A DNA stretch of 64,000 nucleotides from Paraburkholderia sp. CNPSo 3272 (lineage in GTDB: Bacteria > Pseudomonadota > Gammaproteobacteria > Burkholderiales > Burkholderiaceae). The stretch's first letter is position 1. Each line of letters starts with the position of its first letter. Shown piece after piece: positions 1 through 9,951 of this stretch. The stretch covers positions 124,001-188,000 of the forward strand of contig NZ_JAMBPQ010000001.1 of NCBI RefSeq assembly GCF_024206495.1, in the 5' to 3' direction. The notes below the pieces were generated by a model. That model did no database searches, was not told the DNA's origin, and saw only the letters and a list, made by a program, of their open reading frames with translations. Made by a program: the position numbers and the translations under genes.

Positions 1-91
1 CGCGCGTCGTCACGAGCGCCCGCACGCGCGGCGAAACCTGCCAGTCGGGATGCAGCAAATCGTCGGATGTCAGTTCCGGGCAGGTCGTCAT
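1..91 (-). CDS. pgeF: Polyphenol oxidase / purine nucleoside phosphorylase family (5' end only)
   Basis: Only the first 30 codons lie in the window; the gene runs off the left edge. The translation opens [17 protein letters not shown], which resembles the N-terminus of the YfiH/PgeF (DUF152) family that commonly follows rluD in Burkholderia. Its ATG overlaps the rluD stop codon in an ATGA tetranucleotide, so the two are probably translated from one message. Family members act on purine nucleosides or on misincorporated muropeptide; the catalytic part is outside the window, so the name rests on the N-terminus and gene order. Confidence 0.7.
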   Translation of the reverse strand, partial: MTTCPELTSDDLLHPDWQVSPRVRALVTTR

Positions 92-1335
92 GCGTGCTTG
101 TCCTCGTCTTGCTCGTCGTCTTCGTCGTCGTCTTCGTGATCTTCCTCGTCGCTGCCGATCACGTAGCCTTCGTCGGTGTAGGCGCTGTCGAACATATCTT
201 CATCGAAGCCGGCTTCGTCCTCGTCTTCCTTGCCGCCGAAGCCGAGCGCCTCGATCAGCGCGTCGAGGTCGTCGGGCACTTCGGCGCGCCATTGCATCGC
301 GCGGCCCGTGACCGGATGAACGAGGCCGAGGCGCCACGCGTGCAACGCCTGGCGCGCGAAGCCGTCTGGCAGCGCCGCGACCGAGCGCTTGCCGCGCGCG
401 TGGCCGTACACGGGATCGCCGAGCAGCGGATGACCGATGTGCGCGCAATGAACACGAATCTGGTGTGTGCGCCCCGTTTCCAGGTCGCAATGAATCGCGC
501 TCACGGGCTGGTTGTGCCAGAGCGTCTTGTCGATGCGCCGGAAGTGCGTGCGCGCGGGCTTGCCCGACGCGCCCTTCACCACCGCCATGCGCGTGCGCTC
601 GCGCGGGTCGCGGCCGATGGGCGCGTCGATGGTGCCTTCGTCGGCCATGTTGCCCCACACGAGCGCGAGATAGCGGCGCTTGACCGTGCGCGCCTGCAGC
701 TGGCGCACGAGGTCGGTCTGCGCCTCTAGCGTGCGCGCGACGACCATCAGCCCGGACGTGTCCTTGTCGAGCCGATGGACGATTCCCGCGCGCGGCAGGC
801 CCGCTGCATCGCCATAGCGATGCAGGAGACCGTTGAGGAGCGTGCCGCTCCAGTTGCCTGCGGCCGGATGCACGACGAGCCCCGCGGGCTTGTTGATGAC
901 GACGATGGCGTCGTCCTCGTAGACGATGTCGAGCGGCACCGGCTCGGGCGCGAACGCGAGCTGCTCGGGCAGGAGGTCCGGCACGAGCTCGATGGTCGCG
1001 CCGAGCGGCACCGGCTGGCGCACCTTGGCCGGCTTGCCGTCCACGCGCACGCGCTGCTCTTCGATCCAACCCTGCAAACGGCTGCGTGAAAATTCCGGAA
1101 ATACTTTGGCGAGCACCTTATCGAGGCGCTCGCCCGCGAGCTCATCTGGCACCTGAACCGAGCGCGGGGCTTCGTCCCCGCGCGCACGCGGGGCGCCGCC
1201 GGCGTCCTCGGCTGCGAGTTCGTCGTCGAGCCCCTCACTGGCGGCTGCGTCATCGGGCGCATCGCCCAGGCTATAATCTCTGATGCTGTTTTGGGCGCCG
1301 GGAGCGCCGGCCCCCGGAATAACTGTACGGGTCAT
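88..1335 (-). CDS. rluD: 23S rRNA pseudouridine(1911/1915/1917) synthase
   Basis: A 415-residue RluA-family pseudouridine synthase that isomerises uridines in helix 69 of 23S rRNA. An S4 RNA-binding domain occupies about residues 60-120. The catalytic signature HRLDKDTSG is at 187-195 with D190 as nucleophile. Two parts are unusual: about 60 acidic N-terminal residues before the S4 domain, and a strongly acidic C-terminal tail of about 50 residues rich in D and E. The chosen ATG leaves 41 bp to the divergent bamD start; an internal start nearer the S4 domain is possible, because a TATAAT for bamD lies inside the 5' end. pgeF follows with a 4-bp overlap. Confidence 0.92.
   Translation of the reverse strand: MTRTVIPGAGAPGAQNSIRDYSLGDAPDDAAASEGLDDELAAEDAGGAPRARGDEAPRSVQVPDELAGERLDKVLAKVFPEFSRSRLQGWIEEQRVRVDGKPAKVRQPVPLGATIELVPDLLPEQLAFAPEPVPLDIVYEDDAIVVINKPAGLVVHPAAGNWSGTLLNGLLHRYGDAAGLPRAGIVHRLDKDTSGLMVVARTLEAQTDLVRQLQARTVKRRYLALVWGNMADEGTIDAPIGRDPRERTRMAVVKGASGKPARTHFRRIDKTLWHNQPVSAIHCDLETGRTHQIRVHCAHIGHPLLGDPVYGHARGKRSVAALPDGFARQALHAWRLGLVHPVTGRAMQWRAEVPDDLDALIEALGFGGKEDEDEAGFDEDMFDSAYTDEGYVIGSDEEDHEDDDEDDEQDEDKHA
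1272..1277 (+). promoter_or_regulatory. Putative -10 element for bamD
   Basis: A perfect TATAAT lies about 100 bp before the bamD ATG, inside the 5' end of divergent rluD. The matching -35 (GTCATC at 1249-1254, 17-bp spacer) is poor. It is the best candidate bamD promoter, but this is inference from motif alone. Confidence 0.35.
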
Positions 1336-1376
1336 TGAGTCTGGGTCACCTGTGGACCTGAAGCTGGACTGGATAA

Positions 1377-2273
1377 ATGCGAGCCTTGAACACGATTACG
1401 AAACTGGCCCAACACGCGGTGGCCCGAAACGCAATGCGCGCGACGCGAGCAAACACGCTCGGCAAGATTGGCAACATCATTCGACTTGCTGCTTGCGGCG
1501 CGGCGCTCGCCGTGGTCGCGGCCTGCCACGGCCTGCCGGAAAAGACCGACGAAACGGCAGCGTGGAACAACAACAAATTATATACGGAGGCCCAGGACGC
1601 GCTCTCCGGCGGCGACTGGGGCAAGTGCGCAAAATATTTCGAAGCACTCCAGGGCCGCGACCCGTTCGGCCACTTCGCCCAGCAGGCGCAGATCAACGTG
1701 GCCTACTGCAACTGGAAGGACAACGAGAACGACGCCGCCGACCAGGCGATCAACCGCTTCATCCAGCTGCACCCGGATCACCCGGACATCGCCTACGCGT
1801 ACTACCTCAAGGGCATGATCCACTTCAACGACGACCTGGGTCTGTTCGGCCGCTTCTCGGGCCAGGACATGAGCGAGCGCGACCCGAAGTCGCTGCGCGA
1901 GTCGTATGACGCGTTCAAGATGGTGGTAGACAAGTATCCGCAGAGCAAGTACGCGCCGGACGCCGCCCAGCGTATGCGCTACATCGTGAACGCGCTAGCT
2001 TCGCACGAAGTGCACGCGGCCGATTACTACTATCGCCGCGGCGCCTATGTGGCGGCCATCAACCGCGCGCAACTCGCGATTCAGGACTACAAGAGCGCGC
2101 CGGCAATCGAAGACGCGCTGCACATCATGATCCTGTCGTACCAGAAGCTCGATCAGCCGCAGCTTGCCGAAGACACGCGCCGCGTGCTTGCCGGCACCTT
2201 CCCGGACAGCCCGTACATCACCGGTCACGCGCGTCCCGGCAAGGAAAACAAGTCCTGGTGGCAGATCTGGTGA
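1377..2273 (+). CDS. bamD: Outer membrane protein assembly factor BamD (lipoprotein)
   Basis: A 298-residue lipoprotein component of the BAM complex, which inserts beta-barrel proteins into the outer membrane. A hydrophobic stretch ends in the lipobox AVVAAC, with the lipidated Cys at about residue 49. After that come TPR-type helical repeats typical of BamD/ComL ([10 protein letters not shown], then a YYLKG segment and a [10 protein letters not shown] segment). A second ATG at 1434 would give a more normal 30-residue signal peptide and may be the true start. It is divergent from rluD and followed by a strong terminator. Confidence 0.92.
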   Translation: MRALNTITKLAQHAVARNAMRATRANTLGKIGNIIRLAACGAALAVVAACHGLPEKTDETAAWNNNKLYTEAQDALSGGDWGKCAKYFEALQGRDPFGHFAQQAQINVAYCNWKDNENDAADQAINRFIQLHPDHPDIAYAYYLKGMIHFNDDLGLFGRFSGQDMSERDPKSLRESYDAFKMVVDKYPQSKYAPDAAQRMRYIVNALASHEVHAADYYYRRGAYVAAINRAQLAIQDYKSAPAIEDALHIMILSYQKLDQPQLAEDTRRVLAGTFPDSPYITGHARPGKENKSWWQIW

Positions 2274-2310
2274 TCGCCGCGCCTCCAGCCTGAGGCACGC
2301 TGAAAGCAAA

Positions 2311-2338
2311 ACGCCACGGTTTCCGTGGCGTTTTTTTT
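2311..2338. terminator. Rho-independent terminator after bamD
   Basis: ACGCCACGG and CCGTGGCGT form a 9-bp stem with a TTT loop, followed by eight T on the plus strand. Four A lie just before the stem, so it may also serve rlmD on the opposite strand, whose stop codon is at 2391. Confidence 0.85.
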
Positions 2339-2390
2339 GGGCCTCAGCGGCGGCAGTGCAGGCTACGCGCCTGCGCTGCCGCAGATTTGC

Positions 2391-3860
2391 TCAATCGCGC
2401 TCGAACAGCGCGATCGACTCCACGTGCGACGTGTGCGGGAACATGTTGACCACGCCCGCGCCCTTGAGGCGGTAGCCGGCCTCGTTGACGAGCACACCCG
2501 CATCGCGCGCCAGCGTCCCGGGACTGCACGACACATAGACGATGCGCCTGGGCAGCGGGCCATTGCCGCTCTGCGCGATTTCCGCGAGCGCCTGGCAAAC
2601 GGCGAACGCACCTTCGCGCGGCGGGTCGACGAGGAACTTGTCGAAGTGGCCGAGCGCGCGGATGTCGTCGGCGGTGACTTCGAACAGATTGCGGCATGCA
2701 AACGACGTGTGGCCGTCCACGCCGTTGGCGCGGGCATTTTCCAGCGCGCGGGCCGTCAGCGTATCGCTGCCTTCGATCCCCACCACTTCGCGTGCGAGAC
2801 GCGCGAGCGGCAGCGTGAAGTTGCCGATGCCGCAGAACAGATCGAGCACGCGGTCGTCCGCCTCGGGCGCGAGCAGGCGCAGCGCGCGGCCCACCAGCAC
2901 GCGGTTGATCTGGTGATTGACCTGGGTGAAGTCCGTCGGCTTGAACGGCATGCGAATGCCGTATTCGGGCAGCGTGTAGTCCAGTTCCTTGTCGAGCGGA
3001 TAGAACGGGAACACCGTGTCCGGGCCCTTCGGCTGCAGCCAGAACTGGACGTTGTGCTCGTCCGCGAACGCGCGCAGCAGGTCTTCGTCGGCGGCCGTGA
3101 GCGGCTCGAGAATACGCAGCACGAGCGCCGTCACGCTCGAACCCACGGCGAGTTCGATCTGCGGCATGCGATCGCGAATCGACAGCGCGGCCACCAGATG
3201 GCGCAGCGGCACGAGCATCGCCGAGACGTTCGGCGGCAGCACTTCGCAGCTCGTCATGTCGGCCACGTAGCTGCTCTTCTTCTCGTGGAAGCCGACCAGC
3301 ACACCGCCCTTCTTCGGCACATTGCGCACCGTAAGGCGCGCACGATAGCGGTAGCCCCACGACGGCCCGTGAATGGGCCGGAACATCGTCTCCGAGCGCA
3401 CTTTCGAGAGGTGCACGAGGTTGTCTTCGAGCACGCGCTGCTTGACGGCGATCTGCGCTCGCACGTCGAGATGCTGCATCGAGCAGCCTCCGCAGGTGCC
3501 GAAGAACGCGCATTGCGGCCTCGTGCGGATCGCGCTCTCGCGCAGCACGTCGACCACCTGCGCCTGTTCGAACGTGGGCTTTTTGCGGTAGCTGAGGTAA
3601 GTCACGCGCTCGCCCGGCAACGCGCCCTCGACGAAGATCACCTTGCCGGGCTCGCCCGTCTCGGTCACGGTGCGGCCAACGCCGCGGGCCTCCATGTCGA
3701 GCGACTCGATCTCGAGAATGGGGGCATGAGCGACCGAAGCTTCAATGGCGGCGCGCTTTTCGGCGCGGCGCTCGCGCTTGCTGCGCTTTTTGGGGGGCGT
3801 GGACGGCATGGGCTCGGCCTGGGCAGGCTCGGCTTGAGGGTCGGGGGCAGCTTGAGACAC
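2391..3860 (-). CDS. rlmD: 23S rRNA (uracil(1939)-C5)-methyltransferase RlmD
   Basis: An RlmD/RumA-type, SAM-dependent enzyme that makes m5U1939 in 23S rRNA. The chosen GTG start (reading VSQAAPDPQ) has AGGA 8 nt upstream; the open frame extends further 5' to 4016, but that part is low-complexity and lacks a better start. A basic stretch ([13 protein letters not shown]) precedes a TRAM-like segment ([15 protein letters not shown] type). A 4Fe-4S cysteine cluster is visible as [10 protein letters not shown]. The SAM-binding region is [16 protein letters not shown], and the catalytic cysteine lies in [13 protein letters not shown]. Predicted length is 489 residues, somewhat longer than the E. 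coli protein because of the N-terminal tail. Confidence 0.9.
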   Translation of the reverse strand: MSQAAPDPQAEPAQAEPMPSTPPKKRSKRERRAEKRAAIEASVAHAPILEIESLDMEARGVGRTVTETGEPGKVIFVEGALPGERVTYLSYRKKPTFEQAQVVDVLRESAIRTRPQCAFFGTCGGCSMQHLDVRAQIAVKQRVLEDNLVHLSKVRSETMFRPIHGPSWGYRYRARLTVRNVPKKGGVLVGFHEKKSSYVADMTSCEVLPPNVSAMLVPLRHLVAALSIRDRMPQIELAVGSSVTALVLRILEPLTAADEDLLRAFADEHNVQFWLQPKGPDTVFPFYPLDKELDYTLPEYGIRMPFKPTDFTQVNHQINRVLVGRALRLLAPEADDRVLDLFCGIGNFTLPLARLAREVVGIEGSDTLTARALENARANGVDGHTSFACRNLFEVTADDIRALGHFDKFLVDPPREGAFAVCQALAEIAQSGNGPLPRRIVYVSCSPGTLARDAGVLVNEAGYRLKGAGVVNMFPHTSHVESIALFERD

Positions 3861-4087
3861 CAGCGGATTCCTGACTGACGATGAGTGAATTGTGGGCGAA
3901 GGCGAGATTGTAGTCGAAGTCGGCGCCCGCGCTCCGTCGCTGCAGTTTTCGAACCGGTGCGATCGTGCGCGCGGCGCCGCGTATGCGCCTCTGCCCGCGC
4001 ATTCGTCATACGACACGTCGGCAGAAAACAGGCTAGGGTTAACCGTGCGCGCGGCAACCGCCGCCGCGCCATGGGAGGAGCGTGGCG

Positions 4088-4969
4088 ATGAAACTCGTGA
4101 GCTGGAATGTGCAGTGGGGCCGCGACGCTTCTGGCGTCGTCGATCTCGCGCGCACGATGCGCGAGGCCCAACGCCTCGCCGACTTCGACGTGCTATGCCT
4201 GCAGGAAATCACGCGCGGCTTCCGGGCGCTGCCGGGTGGGCCCGGCGACGATCAGTTCGCCGAACTGCGCTCGCTGCTGCCCGGCTATACGGTCATCGAG
4301 GCGATCGGCGCCGACTTGCCTGCGCCGCGTGTCGCGCAAGCCTCGAGTCAAGCCACGGCGCAGATGCCGCGCCGGCAGTTCGGCAACGCGCTCGCCACGC
4401 GCTTGCCGCTCGCGCAGGTGTTTCGCCACGCCCTGCCGTGGCCCGCCGACTCCACCGCACCCTCGATGCAGCGCGTGGCGCTCGAAGTCGTGCTCGACGC
4501 GCCGGGCGGCGCGCTGCGCGTGCTGGTCACGCATCTGGAGTTTTATTCGCTGCGCCAGCGGCTCGCGCAAGTGGACGAGTTGCGGCGCCTGCAGCAGGAA
4601 GCCGCCGATCACGCGGCGCATCCCGCGCCCGCCGAAAACGATGTCGGCCCGTTCGCCCGCACCGCGCGCCCGCTATCCGCGATCGTCTGCGGCGACTTCA
4701 ACAGCGCGTGGGGCAGCGAAGCGTACACCCGCATGCTCGAACCGCTCGCGGGCAGCCCTGCCTTCGTCGACGCGTGGACCGCGCTGCATGCGGGCGCGAC
4801 GCCGCCGCCGACGGCGGGCGTCTACGACACGCAGCAATGGTCGGACGGTCCGCTCGCGTGCGACTTCGTCTTTGTCACGGAGGATTTGCGCCCGCGCTTG
4901 CGAAGCTGCGAGATAGACGGCGCGACCCGGGCTTCCGATCATCAGCCGATCGTGCTCGAACTGGGCTGA
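4088..4969 (+). CDS. Endonuclease/exonuclease/phosphatase-fold protein
   Basis: A 293-residue protein of the EEP (DNase I-like) superfamily. Motifs in order: WNVQWG at the N-terminus, LQEI (metal-binding Glu), [16 protein letters not shown], and a C-terminal SDHQPI with the general-base His. The ATG at 4088 follows GGAGGAG by 7 nt and is preferred to the in-frame GTG at 4082. No signal peptide is visible, so it is probably cytoplasmic. Substrate cannot be read from sequence; members hydrolyse DNA, RNA, phospholipids or inositol phosphates. It is divergent from rlmD and convergent with the exonuclease gene 15 bp beyond its stop. Confidence 0.85.
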   Translation: MKLVSWNVQWGRDASGVVDLARTMREAQRLADFDVLCLQEITRGFRALPGGPGDDQFAELRSLLPGYTVIEAIGADLPAPRVAQASSQATAQMPRRQFGNALATRLPLAQVFRHALPWPADSTAPSMQRVALEVVLDAPGGALRVLVTHLEFYSLRQRLAQVDELRRLQQEAADHAAHPAPAENDVGPFARTARPLSAIVCGDFNSAWGSEAYTRMLEPLAGSPAFVDAWTALHAGATPPPTAGVYDTQQWSDGPLACDFVFVTEDLRPRLRSCEIDGATRASDHQPIVLELG

Positions 4970-4984
4970 GAGACTACGCCGTGC

Positions 4985-5764
4985 CTAGCTCGCGAACGCC
5001 TTGAGATACTCGCCCCAATGCGGTGCGGTTTCCGCGCCGAGCGACTGCTTCACGAACTCGATCTCATCCGCATATTCGCGCTCTGTGAATCCGCCGCGCA
5101 TCATCTGAAACCGGCAATAAAGCAGATAGGTGTTGACCACGTCGGTTTCGCAGTAATTGCGAATCTCCTCGATGCGGCCTTCCTGAAACGCGGTCCACAC
5201 CTGGCCGCCGTCCATGCCGAGCTTGCCCGGAAAACCGCAGAGCTTCGCGAGCGCGTCGAGCGGTGCGTTAGCGCGCGGCTGATACATCGCGAGAACATCC
5301 ATCAGGTCGGTGTGACGCGTGTGGTAGCGGCTAAGGTAGTTGTTCCACTTGAACTCGCGGTCCTCTTCACCCGTTTCCCAGTAGCGCACCGCGCGAATGC
5401 CGTGCACGAGCGCACGATAGTGCAGCACCGGCAAGTCGAAGCCGCCGCCGTTCCACGACACGAGCTGCGGCGAGTACTTCTCGATCGTGCGGTAGAACGA
5501 ATCGATCAGGCGCGCCTCGCCGTCTTCGGGCGTGCCGAGCGAGCGCACGCGAAAGCCCTGGCCGTCGCGAAACACACACGAGATCGCGGCAACGCGCTGC
5601 AGGTGATGCGGCAGGAAATCGCTGCCGGTCTTCTCGCGACGCGCGGCGAAAGCGTGCTCGGCGACTCCGGTGTCGGTGAGCGTGGCGGGCAGATCGTCGA
5701 GACGGCGAATGCCGTCGACATCGGGAATCGTCTCGATGTCGAATACGAGTACAGGAACTGTCAT
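4985..5764 (-). CDS. PolB-type predicted 3'-5' exonuclease
   Basis: A 259-residue DEDD-superfamily exonuclease related to the proofreading domain of family B DNA polymerases, standing alone without a polymerase domain. Exo I is FDIETIPDVDG near residue 10, Exo II is in SWNGGGFDLPVLHYR, and the C-terminal acidic residues are in NYCETDVVNTYLLYCRF. It lies 19 bp downstream of rpoS on the same strand and may be co-transcribed with it. The biological role of this family is not established. Confidence 0.85.
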   Translation of the reverse strand: MTVPVLVFDIETIPDVDGIRRLDDLPATLTDTGVAEHAFAARREKTGSDFLPHHLQRVAAISCVFRDGQGFRVRSLGTPEDGEARLIDSFYRTIEKYSPQLVSWNGGGFDLPVLHYRALVHGIRAVRYWETGEEDREFKWNNYLSRYHTRHTDLMDVLAMYQPRANAPLDALAKLCGFPGKLGMDGGQVWTAFQEGRIEEIRNYCETDVVNTYLLYCRFQMMRGGFTEREYADEIEFVKQSLGAETAPHWGEYLKAFAS

Positions 5765-5783
5765 TCAGATGGACTGCGAGGGT

Positions 5784-6890
5784 TTAGAGTACGGCGTCCT
5801 TGCGCACGCCGTTCGAAGCGAAAAAGCGCTTGAGGCGCACCAGCGCTTCCTGCTGGATCTGCCGCACGCGCTCGCGGGTGAGGCCCATTTCGTCGGCCAG
5901 CTCTTCGAGCGTGGCGGGCTCGATATGGTTCAGCCCGAAGCGCCGTTCGATGACATGGCGATGCTTATCGGATAACCGGCCGAGCCACGCGCGTGTAAGC
6001 GTTTCCAGTTCGCGATGCTGCACTTCGGCATCGGGCGACTGGCTCTGGTCGTCCGAGAGCAGGTCGAGCAGGCTGCTGGCCGGGTCGAGGTCGAGCGGAG
6101 CGTCGAGCGAGGCCGTGTGTTCGTTGAGCGCGAGAATGTCGGTGACTTCCTCGGTGGTCTTGCCCGTGAGATACGCGATGTCGTCGATGCTCGCGTCGCG
6201 CCGCTCGGAGGCCGAATCCGCGTTGAGCGAGTTCTTCTCCAGATGTCGCTTCGCGCGCAGCACCTGGTTGAGCTCACGGATCACGTGCACCGGCAAACGC
6301 ACGGTGCGCGCCTGGTTCATGATCGCGCGCTCGATGCTCTGGCGGATCCACCAGGTCGCATACGTCGAGAAACGGAAGCCGCGCGTGGGATCGAACTTTT
6401 CGATTGCGTGCATGAGGCCGAGGTTGCCCTCCTCGATCAGGTCGAGCAGCGGCACGCCGCGATTGAGGTAACCCTTGGCAATGCTGACGACGAGGCGCAG
6501 ATTGCGCTCGATCATGACCTGACGCGCTTCGAACTCGCCGGCCTTGGCGAGCCGCGAATAACGCTGCTCCTCCTCGACAGTGAGGAGCGGCTTCACGCTG
6601 ATCCGGTTCAGATAATGCTGGATGGTGTCGGCCGTGAGTTCGGCCTGAAGCATGGCGCGGAAATCGTCAGCGTCTGGCGCGGCCTCGGCGGTTTCGGCGC
6701 CCTCGCCCGAGCCGCCTTCGTCGGCCTGCGAATCGCGCTCTTCACGGTCCTCGCGCTCCTCAAAATCGCGCCCGCCGTCGACGTCGGGCGACGCGTCGTC
6801 GTCGGCCGCCTGCGCGCCGTCCTCCACCGAAACCTGGGCGGCTTGGCTGTCAGACTCGGATTGCTGCAGACGGCGCTTCGATTTCGGCAT
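5784..6890 (-). CDS. rpoS: RNA polymerase sigma factor RpoS
   Basis: A 368-residue sigma-70 family factor for stationary phase and general stress. The first 75 or so residues are acidic and low complexity. Region 1.2 begins near DTIQHYLNRI. Region 2 carries NLRLVVSIAKGYLNRGVPLLDLIEEGNLGL split across 2.1-2.2, followed by GFRFSTYATWWIRQSI (2.3-2.4). Region 3 contains RLPVHVIREL, and region 4.2 has TLEELADEMGLTRERVRQIQ as the -35-reading helix-turn-helix. It sits directly downstream of nlpD, the classic position from which rpoS is also transcribed by promoters inside nlpD. Confidence 0.97.
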   Translation of the reverse strand: MPKSKRRLQQSESDSQAAQVSVEDGAQAADDDASPDVDGGRDFEEREDREERDSQADEGGSGEGAETAEAAPDADDFRAMLQAELTADTIQHYLNRISVKPLLTVEEEQRYSRLAKAGEFEARQVMIERNLRLVVSIAKGYLNRGVPLLDLIEEGNLGLMHAIEKFDPTRGFRFSTYATWWIRQSIERAIMNQARTVRLPVHVIRELNQVLRAKRHLEKNSLNADSASERRDASIDDIAYLTGKTTEEVTDILALNEHTASLDAPLDLDPASSLLDLLSDDQSQSPDAEVQHRELETLTRAWLGRLSDKHRHVIERRFGLNHIEPATLEELADEMGLTRERVRQIQQEALVRLKRFFASNGVRKDAVL

Positions 6891-6903
6891 GGTCGGCTCG
6901 CTT

Positions 6904-7827
6904 TTATTGCGGCGGCAAGTACTTCAGTGGGTCGACGGGCTTACCCTGACGGCGTACTTCGAAATGCAGCATCACCCGGTCCGAGTCGGTATTGCCCATT
7001 TCGGCGATCTTCTGACCTTTGGTGACCGCATCCCCTTCTTTTACCATCAAAGTCCGGTTGTGTGCATACGCGGTCAAAAACGTCGCGTCATGCTTGATGA
7101 TAATGAGATTGCCGTAACCGCGCAGCCCATTTCCGGCATAAACCACGCGTCCATCGCCGGCTGCCTTGACAGGATCGCCCGGCGCACCGCCAATATTGAT
7201 GCCCTTGTTCTTCGTATCGTCGAAGCCGTTGAGCACCGGACCACGCACCGGCCACGCGAGCGCGATGTTGCCGCCCGGCGCCGCGGCAATGTCACCGCCG
7301 CTTGCACCCGGCTGCGGCGGCACGGCGGCCGTCGGCGGCGCTGCGTTCGCACCCGAACCGTAGATCGGCGGCTGCGCCGGCGTCTCCGCTGCGGGAGCGC
7401 CCGGCGCGGCGCCCACGCCCGGCACCGGCGCGGTCACGACACCCGGCGTGTAGGCCGACGGATTCGCACCCGGCGGCACGACGCGCAACAACTGGTCCAC
7501 CTCAATCTGGTTCGGATTGGTGAGATTGTTCCACGTCGCGATGTCGCGATAATTCTGGCCGTTTTCGAGCGCAATCCTATAGAGAGTGTCGCCCGGCTTC
7601 ACCCGGTAATATCCCGGAGGCGGCGGCCCGAGCGGCACCGGCGGCTGTGCGGCCGCCGTGCCGAGCGGCGCGGTGCGGTCAACCACGGGCGCCTGATCGA
7701 GTCGCGTGGCGCAGGCGGCCAGAAGACAGAGCGCGGCGACCGCGGCGCCGCGCTGGGCTGCGATCAGCGTGGCTTCGGGCAGGTCGACATTCGGGCGGTT
7801 TCTTTTGATCGCGCGCAACATACTCAT
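6904..7827 (-). CDS. nlpD: NlpD-like LysM/M23 lipoprotein (amidase activator)
   Basis: A 307-residue envelope protein starting MSMLRAIKRN. A hydrophobic signal ends in the lipobox LLAAC. A LysM peptidoglycan-binding domain follows (YRVKPGDTLYRIALENGQNY), then a proline/alanine-rich linker and a C-terminal LytM/M23 domain. The M23 zinc ligands are degenerate: the usual HxxxD is NIGGAPGD and the usual HxH reads MLHFE. This matches E. coli NlpD, which is not a hydrolase but activates the amidase AmiC at the division septum. The start lies 5 bp after the pcm stop, so it is co-transcribed with pcm and surE and precedes rpoS by 13 bp. Confidence 0.92.
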   Translation of the reverse strand: MSMLRAIKRNRPNVDLPEATLIAAQRGAAVAALCLLAACATRLDQAPVVDRTAPLGTAAAQPPVPLGPPPPGYYRVKPGDTLYRIALENGQNYRDIATWNNLTNPNQIEVDQLLRVVPPGANPSAYTPGVVTAPVPGVGAAPGAPAAETPAQPPIYGSGANAAPPTAAVPPQPGASGGDIAAAPGGNIALAWPVRGPVLNGFDDTKNKGINIGGAPGDPVKAAGDGRVVYAGNGLRGYGNLIIIKHDATFLTAYAHNRTLMVKEGDAVTKGQKIAEMGNTDSDRVMLHFEVRRQGKPVDPLKYLPPQ

Positions 7828-7832
7828 CGGAT

Positions 7833-8924
7833 TCAGATCACTCCAGATTTTAAGGGGACAAAGAAAACGCGATCCAGGCGCGACTCCCGCCACTGCGCCG
7901 GCCCGGTACGCTCGACGAGCGTGAGGACCTGCGTCGCTTCGCCGGCGGCACTCTGGGTGCCGGACACCGCTACCGGCGCCACGAGCCGCCCGCCGATGGC
8001 GAGTTGCTCGAGCAGCGCCTGCGGCACGTCGAAGCCCGCAGCAGCGATCACGATCGCGTCGAACGGCGCCGCCGACGGCAAACCGAGCCGTCCGTCGCCG
8101 TAGTGCAAGCGGATATTCGGGATACGCAGCGGACGAAGATTCGTCTTCGCGCGCTCGTATAACGGCTTGATACGCTCAATGGAATACACGTCGCGTGCGA
8201 TCTGGCTCAACACCGCTGCCTGATAGCCGCAGCCGGTGCCAATTTCGAGCACGCGCTCCAGCACACGGCCCGCGCCCGCGAGCTCGAGCATGCGCGCGAC
8301 CACGGAAGGCTTCGAGATGGTCTGGTGATGACCGATCGGCAACGCCGCATCTTCGTAGGCCTGGGTCGCGAGACCCGGGTCGATGAACATGTGGCGCGGC
8401 ACCGCCGCGAGCGCCTGGAGCACGCGCGCATCGGCAATGCCGTTCGCACGCAGGCGTTCGACCATGCGTTCGCGTACGCGTTCCGAAGTCAGCGCATGCG
8501 CGCCGTTGAGCGCAACGGCGGGCGCGCCCGTGACGGCCATCGCGGCACGCGGCACACTCGCGCCGCCCGGCACGGCGGCGCGCGGCGCGGCTGCGTTGCC
8601 GGCCGGATGGGCAGGCTTGACCGAGTTCGCCGGCTTCGCGCTCACCGGCTTCGGGCTCACGGGCTTCGCATTGACCGGCTTTGCATTGACCGGTTTCGCA
8701 GGCGGCGCCTTGAACGGCGTGCTCGCGACGGACTTTGCAACAGCCGGGCTACCTGCCTTCGCGGCGGGCTTCGCGAGCGCGCCGACGCCCGCTTTCGAGG
8801 GGCCGCTGTTGCCCGCGCTCGCGAGCGACGTGCGTGCATCGCCCGGGCGCGCGTCGCGCCGGCGGGGCTCGCGTACGAGATCCGCGAGCCCCAGCGGAAA
8901 ACGCTTCGTGCGCTCGCCCGTCAT
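7833..8924 (-). CDS. pcm: Protein-L-isoaspartate O-methyltransferase with long N-terminal extension
   Basis: A 363-residue SAM-dependent enzyme that starts repair of isoaspartyl residues in aged proteins. The family domain spans roughly residues 147-363 and contains [19 protein letters not shown] (SAM motif I) and [10 protein letters not shown]. The first 145 residues are an Ala/Pro/Lys-rich extension not found in E. coli Pcm (about 208 residues), including tandem KPVNA-like repeats at residues 77-99. The ATG overlaps the surE stop as ATGA, supporting translational coupling and this start. Confidence 0.92.
   Translation of the reverse strand: MTGERTKRFPLGLADLVREPRRRDARPGDARTSLASAGNSGPSKAGVGALAKPAAKAGSPAVAKSVASTPFKAPPAKPVNAKPVNAKPVSPKPVSAKPANSVKPAHPAGNAAAPRAAVPGGASVPRAAMAVTGAPAVALNGAHALTSERVRERMVERLRANGIADARVLQALAAVPRHMFIDPGLATQAYEDAALPIGHHQTISKPSVVARMLELAGAGRVLERVLEIGTGCGYQAAVLSQIARDVYSIERIKPLYERAKTNLRPLRIPNIRLHYGDGRLGLPSAAPFDAIVIAAAGFDVPQALLEQLAIGGRLVAPVAVSGTQSAAGEATQVLTLVERTGPAQWRESRLDRVFFVPLKSGVI
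8628..8696 (-). repeat. In-gene tandem repeat encoding KPVxA units
   Basis: Within pcm, about five imperfect 15-bp units encode [25 protein letters not shown]. The repeat is in the non-conserved N-terminal extension and could vary in copy number between strains. Confidence 0.7.
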
Positions 8925-9682
8925 GAAGCACTGCCGCCCTTGCGCGCCCAGTCGTGCGTCGCGGACAGCATTTGCGTATGGGTGAGATCGAGTTGCAGCG
9001 GCGTGATCGACACGTGGCCGTTCACTACCGCGTGGAAGTCCGTGCCCTCGCTCGCGTCGCGTGCGCTGCCCGACGGCCCGATCCAGTAGATCGGCTCGCC
9101 GCGCGGGTTGGTCTCGCGGATCACGGGCTGCGAAGGATGACGCTTGCCGAGGCGTGTGACGCGCCAGTCGCCAAGCTCGTCGTATGGCAGGTTCGGGATG
9201 TTGACGTTCAGCAGCGGATGACCCGGCATCGGGTTCGCAAGGTAATGTGCAACGATCTCGGCCGCAACGCGCGCGGCGGAATCGAGATGCACCCAGTCCT
9301 TGTCGACTAGCGAAAACGCGATGGCCGGCAAGCCGAACATGATGCCTTCAGTCGCCGCGGCCACCGTGCCCGAGTACAGCGTGTCCTCGCCCATGTTCTG
9401 GCCGTTGTTGATGCCGGAGACCACGAGGTCGGGCTGCTGGTCGAGCATGCCCGTGAGCGCGATGTGCACCGAGTCGGTCGGCGTGCCGTTCACGTAATAG
9501 AAGCCGGTGCTCGCCGATCGCAACACCGACAGCGGGCGCCACAGCGTAAGCGAGTTCGATGCGGCGCTGCAGTTCTGCTCGGGCGCCATGACCGTGACTT
9601 CGCCGAGCGGCTTGAGCGCTTCATAAAGCGCCGCAAGGCCGGGGGCGAGATAACCATCGTCGTTGCTGAGTAGTATTCGCAT
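8921..9682 (-). CDS. surE: 5'/3'-nucleotidase SurE
   Basis: A 253-residue metal-dependent nucleotidase/exopolyphosphatase. It begins [15 protein letters not shown] with the metal-binding DD pair, followed by [12 protein letters not shown] and [12 protein letters not shown], both SurE signatures. The start at 9682 matches the family N-terminus exactly; the open frame further upstream is not homologous. It is the first gene of surE-pcm-nlpD-rpoS, a stress-survival block conserved in beta- and gamma-proteobacteria. Confidence 0.95.
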   Translation of the reverse strand: MRILLSNDDGYLAPGLAALYEALKPLGEVTVMAPEQNCSAASNSLTLWRPLSVLRSASTGFYYVNGTPTDSVHIALTGMLDQQPDLVVSGINNGQNMGEDTLYSGTVAAATEGIMFGLPAIAFSLVDKDWVHLDSAARVAAEIVAHYLANPMPGHPLLNVNIPNLPYDELGDWRVTRLGKRHPSQPVIRETNPRGEPIYWIGPSGSARDASEGTDFHAVVNGHVSITPLQLDLTHTQMLSATHDWARKGGSAS

Positions 9683-9877
9683 CGAGCGATTGTAACCGAG
9701 GAAAGAAGGCACGCGAACGACAGCCCGGGCCTTGCGCCAGTGCGTGTCTGCCACCTGGCTGCACGTCGAAATCACGAGCCGGCCAGGGGCGTATTCGCAC
9801 CCCCGGCACGGCCCGAAAGGCACCTGTCATCGACGTGAAATAAATCGCACGATCGTTCGCATTGCGGCGGATTGCCG

Positions 9878-9883
9878 TACACT
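9878..9883 (+). promoter_or_regulatory. Possible -10 (TACACT) for the quinone oxidoreductase gene
   Basis: TACACT lies 68 bp before the ATG at 9952. The -35 at a 17-bp spacer is GTTCGC, which is poor. The 270-bp surE-oxidoreductase gap holds the divergent start regions and nothing else I can identify. Confidence 0.25.
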
Positions 9884-9951
9884 GTTCCGCGGTAGCGAAC
9901 GCATGACCGACGCCACTGCAAGCCACCGAACCGGAAAAGACAGGAGACACG

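Noticed and set aside
2344-3878. Very long open frames antisense to rlmD and similar long antisense frames elsewhere (for example over clpB, rho and dnaB)
   Set aside because: They are codon-bias shadows of high-GC genes, with no domain signatures and full overlap with well-supported genes.
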